A DNA stretch of 64,000 nt from Streptomyces seoulensis (lineage in GTDB: Bacteria; Actinomycetota; Actinomycetes; Streptomycetales; Streptomycetaceae): positions 4,774,001-4,838,000 of the forward strand of contig NZ_CP032229.1 in NCBI RefSeq assembly GCF_004328625.1, read 5' to 3'. The notes under the pieces are model-generated. The model was not told the DNA's origin. It did not search any database and saw only the letters and a program-made list of their open reading frames with translations. Within the stretch, counting starts at the first letter, position 1. The number at the start of each line of letters is the position of its first letter. Made by a program: the position numbers and the translations under genes. Of this stretch, positions 41,834 to 50,302 are shown in pieces.

Positions 41834-44383
41834 ATGGCACGCGGCAAGCTTCGGATCTACCTCGGCGCGGCACCGGGCGTGGGCAAGACCTACGCCATGC
41901 TCGCCGAGGCGCACCGCCGGCTGGAGCGGGGTACCGACTGCGTGGTGGCGTACGTCGAGCACCACGGCCGCCCGCGCACCGAGACGCTGCTGCACGGCCT
42001 GGAGCAGGTGCCGCGCCGCCGGCTGGAGCACCGGGGCGGCTCCTTCGAGGAGATGGACGTCGACGCCGTACTGCGCCGGGCGCCCGCCGTCGCCCTGGTG
42101 GACGAACTCGCGCACACCAACGTCCCCGGCTCCCGCAACGCCAAGCGCTGGCAGGACGTGGAGGAACTCCTCGCCGCCGGGACCGACGTCGTCTCCACCG
42201 TCAACATCCAGCACCTGGAGTCCCTCGGCGACGTGGTCGAGTCGATCACCGGGGTCCGCCAGCGCGAGACGGTGCCGGACGAGGTGGTGCGCCGGGCCGA
42301 CCAGATCGAGCTGGTCGACATGTCCCCGCAGGCCCTGCGCCGCCGCATGGCGCACGGCAACGTCTACCAGCCCGACAAGGTCGACGCGGCCCTGTCCAAC
42401 TACTTCCGCCCCGGCAACCTCACCGCCCTGCGCGAGCTGGCGCTGCTGTGGGTGGCCGACCGGGTCGACGAGCATCTGAACGCCTACCGCAGCGAGCACC
42501 GGGTCTCCCGGATCTGGGGCTCCCGCGAGCGCATCGTCGTCGGCCTGACCGGCGGACCCGAGGGGCGCACCCTGATCCGCCGCGCCGCCCGGCTCGCCGA
42601 GAAGGGCGCCGGCGGCGAGGTGCTGGCGGTCTACATAGCCCGCAGCGACGGCCTCACCGCCGCCTCCCCGAAGGAACTCGCCCTTCAGCGCACCCTGGTG
42701 GAGGACCTCGGCGGCACCTTCCACCACGTGGTCGGCGACGACATACCCGCCGCCCTGCTGGCCTTCGCGCGCGGCGTCAACGCCACCCAGATCGTGCTCG
42801 GCTCCTCGCGCCGCAAGGCGTGGCAGTACGTCTTCGGACCCGGCGTCGGCGCCACCGTCGCACGTGAGTCCGGACCCGACCTCGACGTGCACATCGTCAC
42901 CCACGGGGAGGTCGCCAAGGGGCGCGGACTGCCCGTGGCGCGCGGCTCGCGGCTCGGCCGGGGCCGGGTGGTCGCGGGCTGGGTGACCGCGCTCGCGGGC
43001 CCGGCCCTGCTGGCGCTGCTGCTCAACACGGTGGACCTCGGCCTCGCCAACGACATGCTGCTGTTCCTGGCGATCACGGTGGCCGCCGCCCTGCTCGGCG
43101 GACTGCTGCCCGCGCTCGCCTCGGCCGCGTTCGGCTCCCTGCTGCTGAACTTCTTCTACACCCCGCCCCTGCACCGCCTGACCGTCTCCGACCCGCGCAA
43201 CATCGTCGCCATCGCGATCTTCTTCGGTGTCGGCATGGCGGTCGCCTCCGTGGTCGACCTCGCCGCCCGCCGCACCCACCAGGCGTCCCGGCTGCGGGCG
43301 GAGTCGGAGATCCTCTCCTTCCTCGCGGGCAACGTCCTGCGCGGCGAGACCAGCCTGGAGGCGCTGCTGGAACGCGTCCGGGAGACCTTCGCCATGGAGT
43401 CCGCCGCCCTGCTGGAGCGCGCGGGCGACGTGGAGCCCTGGACCTGCGCCGGCCGCGCCGGGGTCGGACCCCCGCTGGAGCGGCCCGAGGACGCCGACGT
43501 GGACATGCCGGTCGGCGACCACATGGCGCTCGCGCTCACCGGCCGGGTGCTGCCCGCCGAGGACCGCCGGGTGCTGGCCGCGTTCGCCGCGCAGGCCGCC
43601 GTCGTGCTCGACCGGCGCCGTCTGAAGGCCGAGGCCGACCGGGCGGGCGCGCTCGCCGAGGGCAACCGCATCCGCACCGCCCTGCTCGCCGCCGTCAGCC
43701 ACGACCTGCGCACCCCGCTCGCCGGGATCAAGGCCGCCGTCTCCTCCCTGCGCTCGGACGACGTGGCCTGGTCCGAGGAGGACCGGGCCGAGCTGCTGGA
43801 GGGCATCGAGGAGGGCGCCGACCGGCTCGACCACCTGGTGGGCAACCTGCTCGACATGTCCCGCCTCCAGACCGGCACCGTCACCCCGCTGATCCGCGAG
43901 ATCGACGTGGACGAGGTGGTGCCGATGGCGCTGGTCGGCGTCCCCGAGGACAGCGTCGCCCTGGACGTGCCCGAGACGCTGCCCATGGTCGCCGTCGACC
44001 CCGGCCTGCTGGAGCGCTCGGTCGCCAACCTGGTGGAGAACGCCGTCAAGTACAGCCCGCCCGGCCGGCGCGTCACCGTCTCCGCCAGCGCCCTGGTCGA
44101 CCGGGTCGAGGTGCGGGTGGTGGACCGGGGGCCCGGCGTGCCGGACGAGGCGAAGGACCGTATCTTCGAGCCGTTCCAGCGGTACGGCGACGCCCCGCGC
44201 GGCGCCGGGGTCGGACTCGGCCTCGCGGTGGCCCGGGGCTTCGCCGAGGCCATGGACGGCACCCTGACCGCCGAGGACACCCCGGGCGGCGGACTCACCA
44301 TGGTGCTCAGCCTCCGCGCCGCCCGGCCCGGCCCGCTCCACGCGGGGGAGGACACCGCAGAACAGGAAAGGCAGCCGCAATGA
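41834..44383 (+). CDS. kdpD: Potassium sensor histidine kinase KdpD
   Basis: 849 residues. The N-terminal KdpD domain (about 1-210) has Walker A GAAPGVGKT (11-19), Walker B VALVDELAHTN and STVNIQHLESL. A universal-stress-like domain (about 235-360) is followed by four closely packed membrane segments (about 378-480), a GAF-like domain, HisKA (AVSHDLRTPLAGI) and HATPase (NLVENAVKYSP, GVGLGLAVARG). It senses low potassium or turgor and, in other bacteria, c-di-AMP through the USP region. kdpFABC is not in this window. ATGA overlap with kdpE. Confidence 0.95.
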   Translation: MARGKLRIYLGAAPGVGKTYAMLAEAHRRLERGTDCVVAYVEHHGRPRTETLLHGLEQVPRRRLEHRGGSFEEMDVDAVLRRAPAVALVDELAHTNVPGSRNAKRWQDVEELLAAGTDVVSTVNIQHLESLGDVVESITGVRQRETVPDEVVRRADQIELVDMSPQALRRRMAHGNVYQPDKVDAALSNYFRPGNLTALRELALLWVADRVDEHLNAYRSEHRVSRIWGSRERIVVGLTGGPEGRTLIRRAARLAEKGAGGEVLAVYIARSDGLTAASPKELALQRTLVEDLGGTFHHVVGDDIPAALLAFARGVNATQIVLGSSRRKAWQYVFGPGVGATVARESGPDLDVHIVTHGEVAKGRGLPVARGSRLGRGRVVAGWVTALAGPALLALLLNTVDLGLANDMLLFLAITVAAALLGGLLPALASAAFGSLLLNFFYTPPLHRLTVSDPRNIVAIAIFFGVGMAVASVVDLAARRTHQASRLRAESEILSFLAGNVLRGETSLEALLERVRETFAMESAALLERAGDVEPWTCAGRAGVGPPLERPEDADVDMPVGDHMALALTGRVLPAEDRRVLAAFAAQAAVVLDRRRLKAEADRAGALAEGNRIRTALLAAVSHDLRTPLAGIKAAVSSLRSDDVAWSEEDRAELLEGIEEGADRLDHLVGNLLDMSRLQTGTVTPLIREIDVDEVVPMALVGVPEDSVALDVPETLPMVAVDPGLLERSVANLVENAVKYSPPGRRVTVSASALVDRVEVRVVDRGPGVPDEAKDRIFEPFQRYGDAPRGAGVGLGLAVARGFAEAMDGTLTAEDTPGGGLTMVLSLRAARPGPLHAGEDTAEQERQPQ

Positions 44384-45066
44384 CCAGGGTGCTGGTGGTC
44401 GACGACGAACCGCAGATCGTGCGGGCCCTCGTGATCAACCTCAGGGCGCGCTCGTACGACGTCGACTCGGCCCCCGACGGCCGCACCGCGCTCCAGCTCG
44501 CCGCCTCCCGCCACCCCGACGTGATCGTGCTGGACCTCGGCCTGCCCGACATGGACGGCGTGGAGGTGATCCGCGGGCTGCGCGGCTGGACCCGGGTGCC
44601 GATCCTGGTGCTGTCCGCCCGCCACTCCTCCGACGAGAAGGTCGAGGCGCTGGACGCGGGCGCCGACGACTACGTCACCAAGCCCTTCGGCATGGACGAA
44701 CTGCTGGCCCGGCTGCGGGCCGCCGTGCGCCGGGCCGAGCCGGTCGGGCCGGGCGAGGACGAGCTGACCACCGTGGAGACGGAGGGCTTCACCGTCGACC
44801 TGGCCGCCAAGAAGGTCGACCGGGGCGGTAAGGACGTACGGCTCACCCCGACCGAGTGGCATCTGCTGGAGGTGCTGGTCCGCAACACCGGCCGGCTGGT
44901 CGGCCAGAAACAGCTGCTGCGCGAGGTCTGGGGGCCCTCCTACGGCACCGAGACCAACTATCTGCGGGTCTACATGGCCCAGCTCCGCCGCAAGCTGGAG
45001 GCGGACCCGGCCCACCCCCGGCACTTCATCACCGAGCCCGGCATGGGCTACCGCTTCGAGAAGTGA
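44380..45066 (+). CDS. kdpE: Response regulator KdpE
   Basis: 228 residues, OmpR/PhoB family. The phospho-acceptor is Asp52 (VIVLDLGLPD), DDYVTKPFGMDE marks the receiver end, and the winged helix includes DVRLTPTEWHLLEVLVRN and YLRVYMAQLRRKLEADPAHPRHFITEPGMGYRF. It activates the Kdp ATPase genes when phosphorylated by KdpD. Its targets must lie elsewhere on the chromosome or include the neighbouring potassium genes; the latter is speculation. Confidence 0.95.
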   Translation: MTRVLVVDDEPQIVRALVINLRARSYDVDSAPDGRTALQLAASRHPDVIVLDLGLPDMDGVEVIRGLRGWTRVPILVLSARHSSDEKVEALDAGADDYVTKPFGMDELLARLRAAVRRAEPVGPGEDELTTVETEGFTVDLAAKKVDRGGKDVRLTPTEWHLLEVLVRNTGRLVGQKQLLREVWGPSYGTETNYLRVYMAQLRRKLEADPAHPRHFITEPGMGYRFEK

Positions 45067-45118
45067 ACCGGTGTTCGACCGGGGCCCTCTGGAGTACGGC
45101 CTCGGGGTCACACCCCGG

Positions 45119-45124
45119 TACGCT
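45119..45124 (+). promoter_or_regulatory. -10 element for leaderless OB-fold gene
   Basis: TACGCT ends six bases before the ATG at 45131; no ribosome site is present. Confidence 0.5.
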
Positions 45125-45130
45125 TCAGAT

Positions 45131-45529
45131 ATGAGTGGCGTTCCTCGATCCGAAAAGCCGGCAGGCCGGTTCCGCCGCATGCTGGACCGGCTCTCCACCT
45201 CGCAGGAGGACCTGGAGTCGGAGGAGCTGCGGGAGGACACCGAGACCGCGGGCTGCACCCGGATCGGCGACTGTCACGACCGGCAGATCGTCACGGTAAC
45301 TGGTACCTTGCGCACGGTCACCCTGCGGCCGCGGGCGGGAGTCCCGGCGCTGGAGGCGGAGTTGTTCGACGGCACCGCCGCGCTGGACGTGGTGTGGCTC
45401 GGCCGGCGCTCCATCACGGGCATAGAACCGGGCCGCAAGCTGATCGCATCGGGCCGGATCTCGATGAGCCGGGGCCGCCGCGTGCTGTTCAACCCGAAAT
45501 ACGAACTGCGACCCCTCGGACGGGAGTAG
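45131..45529 (+). CDS. OB-fold nucleic-acid-binding domain protein
   Basis: 132 residues. A basic/acidic N-terminal third is followed by an OB-fold (about 55-130: RQIVTVTGTLRTVTLRPRAGVPALEAELFDGTAALDVVWLGRRSITGIEPGRKLIASGRI). It resembles the tRNA-anti-codon/RecG-like wedge OB family. The function is unknown. It is followed three bases later by the DUF3159 gene and likely co-transcribed. Confidence 0.85.
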   Translation: MSGVPRSEKPAGRFRRMLDRLSTSQEDLESEELREDTETAGCTRIGDCHDRQIVTVTGTLRTVTLRPRAGVPALEAELFDGTAALDVVWLGRRSITGIEPGRKLIASGRISMSRGRRVLFNPKYELRPLGRE

Positions 45530-45532
45530 CCG

Positions 45533-46336
45533 GTGACGTCCCTCGACAAGCCGACCCAAGACGCCGGACAGAGCCCGCCGGACGGCGGCCGCGAGGACGG
45601 CGGCCAGGTCCACGACTCCCGGGCGGTCACCGAGGCCGCGCTGTTCGAGGCGTTCGGCGGCGTCCGCGGCATGGTCGAGACGGTGCTGCCCGGCCTGATC
45701 TTCGTCACGATCTTCACGATCAACAAGGACCTGCACGTCTCCGCGATCGCCGCGCTGGCGGTCTCGGTGGTCATGCTGGTGGTCCGGCTGCTGCGCAAGG
45801 ACACCGTCAAGCACGCCTTCAGCGGTGTCTTCGGGGTGGCCTTCGGCGTCGTGTTCGCCATGTTCACCGGCAACGCCAAGGACTTCTACCTGCCCGGCAT
45901 GCTCTACACCCTGGGCCTGGCGCTGGCGTACATCATCACGACGCTCGCCGGGGTGCCGCTGATCGGTCTGATGCTGGGGCCGGTGTTCAAGGAGAACCTC
46001 TCCTGGCGCACCCGCAACCCCGGCCGCAAGAAGGCGTACACCAAGGCCAGTTGGGCCTGGGGCCTGATCCTGCTCGCCAAGTGCGCGATCCTCTTCCCGC
46101 TCTACTGGTGGGCCGACACCACCCAGCTCGGCTGGATTCTCGTCATCCTGAAGATCCCGCCCTTCCTGCTGGCGGTCTGGCTCACCTGGGTCTTCCTCGC
46201 CAAGGCGCCGCCGCCGATCGACGTGTTCGCCGAGATGGAGGCCGCCGAGAAGGCGGAGGAGGCGGAGAAGGCCGCGCGTGCGGGGAACGTGGCCGAGGCC
46301 GACGAGCCCGCAGCGGGACGGCGCCGCAGGGGCTGA
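45533..46336 (+). CDS. DUF3159 family membrane protein
   Basis: 267 residues. About five or six membrane segments between 50 and 215 (TVLPGLIFVTIFTINKDLHVSAIAALAVSVVMLVVRLL, GVFGVAFGVVFAMFTG, YIITTLAGVPLIGLMLGPVF) are flanked by charged ends, with an Ala/Glu/Lys helical tail. The function is unproven. GTG 45533 is three bases after the OB-fold stop. It converges on the trkA pair across a strong terminator. Confidence 0.88.
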   Translation: MTSLDKPTQDAGQSPPDGGREDGGQVHDSRAVTEAALFEAFGGVRGMVETVLPGLIFVTIFTINKDLHVSAIAALAVSVVMLVVRLLRKDTVKHAFSGVFGVAFGVVFAMFTGNAKDFYLPGMLYTLGLALAYIITTLAGVPLIGLMLGPVFKENLSWRTRNPGRKKAYTKASWAWGLILLAKCAILFPLYWWADTTQLGWILVILKIPPFLLAVWLTWVFLAKAPPPIDVFAEMEAAEKAEEAEKAARAGNVAEADEPAAGRRRRG

Positions 46337-46347
46337 GTGCTCACGAC

Positions 46348-46387
46348 GAAGAGGGCGCCCCCGGAGAGATCCGGGGGCGCCCTCTTC
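46348..46387. terminator. Bidirectional terminator, DUF3159 / trkA
   Basis: An 18-bp perfect stem (46348-46365 with 46370-46387) with loop GAGA lies between convergent stop codons. Confidence 0.92.
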
Positions 46388-46397
46388 ACGTACCGCC

Positions 46398-47069
46398 TCA
46401 GGCGCTGTCGCGGCGGACCGACAGCAGGTCCTCCAGCTGCTCCTCGCGGGCCTGTGCGGCCACGAAGAGGAGCTCGTCGCCCGCCTCCAGGGAATCCTCC
46501 TTGGACGGCGTCAGCACGCGGGTGCCGCGGATGATGGTGACCAGGCTGGTGTCCTCGGGCCACTCCACGTCCCCGACCTGGGTGCCGGCCAGCGCCGACT
46601 CCTCCGGCAGGGTCAGCTCGACCAGGTTGGCGTCGCCGTGGCTGAAGCGCAGCAGCCGGACCAGATCGCCGACGCTCACCGCCTCCTCGACCAGGGCGGA
46701 CATCAGACGCGGGGTGGAGACGGCCACGTCCACGCCCCAGGACTCGTTGAACAGCCACTCGTTCTTGGGGTTGTTCACCCGGGCGACGACGCGCGGGACG
46801 CCGTACTCCGTCTTGGCGAGCAGCGAGACGACCAGGTTGACCTTGTCGTCGCCGGTCGCGGCGATCACGACGTTGCAGCGCTGGAGCGCGGCCTCGTCCA
46901 GGGCGGTGATCTCACAGGCGTCGGCCAGCAGCCACTCCGCCTGCGGCACCCGCTCCACCGAGATGGCGGTGGGCGCCTTGTCGATCAGCAGGACCTCGTG
47001 GCCGTTCTCCAGCAGTTCCGCCGCGATCGAGCGGCCGACCGCGCCGGCTCCGGCAATGGCGACCCTCAT
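46398..47069 (-). CDS. TrkA family potassium uptake regulator (RCK), second copy
   Basis: 223 residues. The RCK_N Rossmann domain opens MRVAIAGAGAVGRSIAAELLENGHEVLLIDK, and an RCK_C domain follows from about 140 (LVELTLPEESALAGTQVGDVEWPEDTSLVTIIRG). It gates a potassium channel or transporter in response to nucleotides. RCK_C domains are also a common c-di-AMP site. The start shares its A with the upstream trkA stop (TGATG), so the two are translationally coupled and probably form a hetero-oligomeric ring. Confidence 0.93.
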   Translation of the reverse strand: MRVAIAGAGAVGRSIAAELLENGHEVLLIDKAPTAISVERVPQAEWLLADACEITALDEAALQRCNVVIAATGDDKVNLVVSLLAKTEYGVPRVVARVNNPKNEWLFNESWGVDVAVSTPRLMSALVEEAVSVGDLVRLLRFSHGDANLVELTLPEESALAGTQVGDVEWPEDTSLVTIIRGTRVLTPSKEDSLEAGDELLFVAAQAREEQLEDLLSVRRDSA

Positions 47070-47740
47070 CAGTGACCGGCCTCCTCTTCGGGGCCGTCGG
47101 CGAACGCGGCCTCGACCTTCTGGACCTCGTCCGTGCGCATCATCACGTGCACCAGGTCGCCCTCCTGGAGGACCGTCTGCGAGGTGGGCAGCACGGCCTC
47201 GCCCAGCCGGGTCAGGAACGCCACGCGGACGCCCGTCTCCTCCTGGAGCTTGCTGATCTTGTGGCCGACCCACTTCGCGGAGGCGTGCACCTCGGCGAGC
47301 TGGACCCCGCCGGTGGGATCACGCCACAGCGGCTCCGCGCCCGAGGGCAGCAGCCGGCGCAGCATCTGGTCGGCGGTCCAGCGGACCGTGGCGACGGTCG
47401 GGATGCCCAGGCGCTGGTACACCTCGGCACGGCGGGGGTCGTAGATCCGGGCGGCCACGTTCTCCACGCCGAACATCTCGCGGGCCACCCGGGCGGAGAT
47501 GATGTTGGAGTTGTCACCGCTGGAGACCGCGGCGAAGGCGCCCGCCTCCTCGATGCCCGCCTCGCGCAGGGTGTCCTGGTCGAAGCCCACACCGGTGACC
47601 CGGCGGCCGCCGAACCCCGGTCCGAGCCTGCGGAAGGCGGTGGGGTCCCGGTCGATCACGGCGACCGTGTGTCCCTGTTGCTCCAGGGTCTGGGCGAGAG
47701 CGGAACCCACTCTGCCGCAGCCCATGATGACGATGTGCAC
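47069..47740 (-). CDS. TrkA family potassium uptake regulator (RCK), first copy
   Basis: 223 residues. RCK_N starts VHIVIMGCGRVGSALAQTLEQQGHTVAVIDRD with the NAD-binding GCGRVGS. RCK_C starts near 140 (VQLAEVHASAKWVGHKISKLQEETGVRVAFLTRLGEAVLPTSQTVLQEGDLVHVMM). GTG 47740 is chosen because GGAAGGAC lies just before it; TTG 47761 is in frame but poorer. Paired with the following trkA. No TrkH/TrkG membrane subunit is present here; the KimA-like gene nearby is the most obvious partner, though unproven. Confidence 0.92.
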   Translation of the reverse strand: MHIVIMGCGRVGSALAQTLEQQGHTVAVIDRDPTAFRRLGPGFGGRRVTGVGFDQDTLREAGIEEAGAFAAVSSGDNSNIISARVAREMFGVENVAARIYDPRRAEVYQRLGIPTVATVRWTADQMLRRLLPSGAEPLWRDPTGGVQLAEVHASAKWVGHKISKLQEETGVRVAFLTRLGEAVLPTSQTVLQEGDLVHVMMRTDEVQKVEAAFADGPEEEAGH

Positions 47741-47853
47741 GACCGTCCTTCCGGTGTCCAAAAGTTGCTGCTCGGCATCAGGGTCTCAGACCCGGGCCCA
47801 AAGCTGCACACGCGTGCGTCGTCCCGCCCCCGGTCAACCCGGCGTGAGGGCGT

Positions 47854-47988
47854 TCATCTGCGCTGCTCCGTGACCGCGGTCACCCCCGGCGTCCGGCGCC
47901 GAGTGATGCTGCGCACGCTGCATCCGGTGAGGACGGCGAGGCCGGCCAGGGCGAGCACGGCCCCGAGCAGCTCGGCGGCGGCGGGCAT
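47854..47988 (-). CDS. Small single-span membrane protein (44 aa), overlooked size class
   Basis: 44 residues: MPAAAELLGAVLALAGLAVL is one hydrophobic span, then TGCSVRSITRRRTPGVTAVTEQRR, a strongly basic end. A perfect GGAGG lies six bases before the ATG, which makes a real gene likely. Hydrophobic span then positive tail predicts N-out/C-in topology. LTGC could be read as a lipobox, but the basic tail argues against secretion. It lies between the trkA pair and the KimA-like gene, so a role as a small accessory subunit of a potassium system is a reasonable guess only. Confidence 0.65.
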   Translation of the reverse strand: MPAAAELLGAVLALAGLAVLTGCSVRSITRRRTPGVTAVTEQRR

Positions 47989-48109
47989 GGGACCTCCGAA
48001 GTGCGACGACGGGCCGGAGCTGTCATCTAGGCACGGGGGCGCGCGCACCCGGCACACCCCACTTCCGGGCGCCCCCGATTTCACTCGTGAGGCAGAACGT
48101 GGCCGCCGG

Positions 48110-48140
48110 TTGCGCGCCCGCCTGTTCGAAGCCTTACGAT
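48110..48140 (+). promoter_or_regulatory. Promoter of leaderless KimA-like gene
   Basis: TACGAT (48135-48140) ends eight bases before GTG 48149, with a TTGCGC -35-like hexamer at 48110-48115 (19-base spacer). No Shine-Dalgarno sequence precedes the GTG. Confidence 0.6.
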
Positions 48141-48148
48141 CCTCTCTC

Positions 48149-50197
48149 GTGTCCAAACTGACCGACGTGCCCAAACGGATTCTGATCGGGCGCGCTCTGC
48201 GCAGTGACCGGCTGGGCGAGACGTTCCTGCCGAAGCGCATCGCCCTCCCCGTCTTCGCCTCCGACCCGCTGTCCTCCGTCGCCTACGCGCCGGGGGAGGT
48301 TCTGCTGGTCCTCTCCATCGCGGGTGTGTCGGCGTATCACTTCAGCCCCTGGATCGCCGTCGCGGTCGTCGTGCTCATGTTCACGGTGGTCGCCTCCTAC
48401 CGGCAGAACGTGCACGCCTACCCCAGCGGTGGCGGTGACTACGAGGTGGCGACCACCAACCTCGGCCCCCGCGCCGGGCTGACCGTCGCCAGCGCCCTGC
48501 TGGTCGACTACGTCCTCACCGTGGCCGTCTCGATCGCCTCCGGCATCGAGAACCTCGGCTCGGCCGTCCCGTTCGTGGTCGAGCACAAGGTGCTGTGCGC
48601 CTGCGCCGTGATCGTCCTGCTGACGCTGATGAACCTGCGCGGGGTGAAGGAGTCGGGCAAGCTCTTCGCCATCCCGACCTATGTGTTCGTCGGCGGCGTC
48701 TTCATCATGATCGCGTGGGGCGCCTTCCGCGGTCTGGTCCTCGGGGACACGATGCGCGCGCCGACGGCCGACTTCCACATCCGGGCCGAGCACCAGGGCC
48801 TCGCGGGCTTCGCGCTGGTCTTCCTGCTGCTACGGGCCTTCTCCTCCGGCTGTGCCGCGCTCACCGGCGTGGAGGCCATCTCCAACGGCGTCCCCGCCTT
48901 CCGCAAGCCCAAGTCGAAGAACGCGGCGACCACGCTCGCCATGATGGGCCTGCTCGCCGTCACCATGTTCTGCGGCATCATCGCGCTCGCCATGACCACC
49001 AAGGTCCGCATGGCCGAGCACCCGGCCAGCGACCTGCTGAGCCACGGCGTGCCCATCGGCTCCGGCTATGTGCAGAACCCGGTGATCTCCCAGGTCGCCG
49101 AGGCGGTGTTCGGCAAGGGCAGCTTCCTGTTCATCGTCCTCGCCGCCGCGACCGCGCTGGTCCTCTTCCTCGCGGCGAACACGGCGTACAACGGCTTCCC
49201 GCTGCTCGGCTCGATCCTGGCGCAGGACCGCTACCTGCCCCGCCAGCTGCACACCCGAGGCGACCGGCTGGCGTTCTCCAACGGCATCGTGCTGCTCTCC
49301 GGTACGGCGATGCTGCTGGTGGTGATCTACGGCGCCGACTCGACGCGGCTGATCCAGCTCTACATCGTCGGTGTGTTCGTGTCCTTCACGCTCAGCCAGA
49401 CCGGCATGGTCCGGCACTGGAACCGGCACCTGGCCGCCGAGAAGGACCCGGCCGAGCGCAGCCGCATGATCCGTGCCCGCGCGATCAACACCTTCGGCGC
49501 CTTCTTCACCGGCCTGGTGCTGGTCGTCGTGCTGGTCACCAAGTTCACCCACGGCGCCTGGGTCGCGCTGCTGGGCATGTGCATCTTCTACGCGACGATG
49601 ACCGCGATCCGTAAGCACTACGACCGGGTCGCGGACGAGATCTCCGCCGTGGACGGCCCCACCGACGACAGCCTGCGTCCCTCGCGGGTGCACTCCCTGG
49701 TGCTGGTCTCCAAGATCCACCGCCCCACGCTGCGCGCCCTGGCCTACGCGAAGCTGATGCGCTCCGACACCCTGGAGGCGCTCACCGTCAACGTCGACCC
49801 GGCGGAGACCAAGGCGCTGCGCGCGGAGTGGGAGCGGCGCGGGATCGACGTACCGCTGAAGGTGCTGGACTCGCCGTACCGCGAGATCACGCGGCCGATC
49901 ATCGAGTACGTCAAGAACCTCCGCAAGGAGTCCCCGCGCGACGCGGTGTCGGTGATCATCCCGGAGTACGTGGTGGGTCACTGGTACGAGCATCTGCTGC
50001 ACAACCAGAGCGCGCTGCGGCTCAAGGGCCGGCTGCTGTTCACGCCCGGTGTGATGGTCACCTCGGTGCCCTACCAGCTGGAGTCCTCCCAGGTGGCCCG
50101 GGACCGGGCCCGCAGGCGCCAGGACTGGAGCGCGCCGGGCGCGGTACGGCGGGGACCGGCCGAGCGGCACAAGGACGGGGCCGGGGCGAAGGAGTGA
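48149..50197 (+). CDS. APC-superfamily permease, KimA (YdaO)-like potassium importer
   Basis: 682 residues. About twelve membrane segments (about 30-480) precede a soluble C-terminal domain. Segments I recognise from Bacillus KimA: FASDPLSSVAYAPGE, AYPSGGGDYEV, LLVDYVLTVAVSIASGIENL, LRAFSSGCAALTGVEAISNGVPAF, AANTAYNGFPLLGSIL, RGDRLAFSNGI and LLHNQSALRLKGRL near the C-terminus. KimA is a high-affinity proton/potassium symporter inhibited by c-di-AMP through its C-terminal domain. Many annotations would call this an amino-acid permease. The neighbourhood of trkA and kdpDE supports potassium. GTG 48149 is set by the leaderless promoter. Confidence 0.88.
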   Translation: MSKLTDVPKRILIGRALRSDRLGETFLPKRIALPVFASDPLSSVAYAPGEVLLVLSIAGVSAYHFSPWIAVAVVVLMFTVVASYRQNVHAYPSGGGDYEVATTNLGPRAGLTVASALLVDYVLTVAVSIASGIENLGSAVPFVVEHKVLCACAVIVLLTLMNLRGVKESGKLFAIPTYVFVGGVFIMIAWGAFRGLVLGDTMRAPTADFHIRAEHQGLAGFALVFLLLRAFSSGCAALTGVEAISNGVPAFRKPKSKNAATTLAMMGLLAVTMFCGIIALAMTTKVRMAEHPASDLLSHGVPIGSGYVQNPVISQVAEAVFGKGSFLFIVLAAATALVLFLAANTAYNGFPLLGSILAQDRYLPRQLHTRGDRLAFSNGIVLLSGTAMLLVVIYGADSTRLIQLYIVGVFVSFTLSQTGMVRHWNRHLAAEKDPAERSRMIRARAINTFGAFFTGLVLVVVLVTKFTHGAWVALLGMCIFYATMTAIRKHYDRVADEISAVDGPTDDSLRPSRVHSLVLVSKIHRPTLRALAYAKLMRSDTLEALTVNVDPAETKALRAEWERRGIDVPLKVLDSPYREITRPIIEYVKNLRKESPRDAVSVIIPEYVVGHWYEHLLHNQSALRLKGRLLFTPGVMVTSVPYQLESSQVARDRARRRQDWSAPGAVRRGPAERHKDGAGAKE

Positions 50198-50302
50198 CCG
50201 TGGGGGCTCCTGGGACCCCGTAGACTGGTCGGCTGTTGTCCGCGCGGGCCCAGGTTCGTCCGCCGCGCCCCTCCCCCCCCCCGATCTTGGAGTCACCCCA
50301 CC

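Noticed and set aside
47761..47988. Plus-strand continuation that would extend the KimA-like permease about 350 codons upstream
   Set aside because: The added part crosses the trkA gene in antisense, has no permease-like sequence, and a good promoter sits just before GTG 48149.
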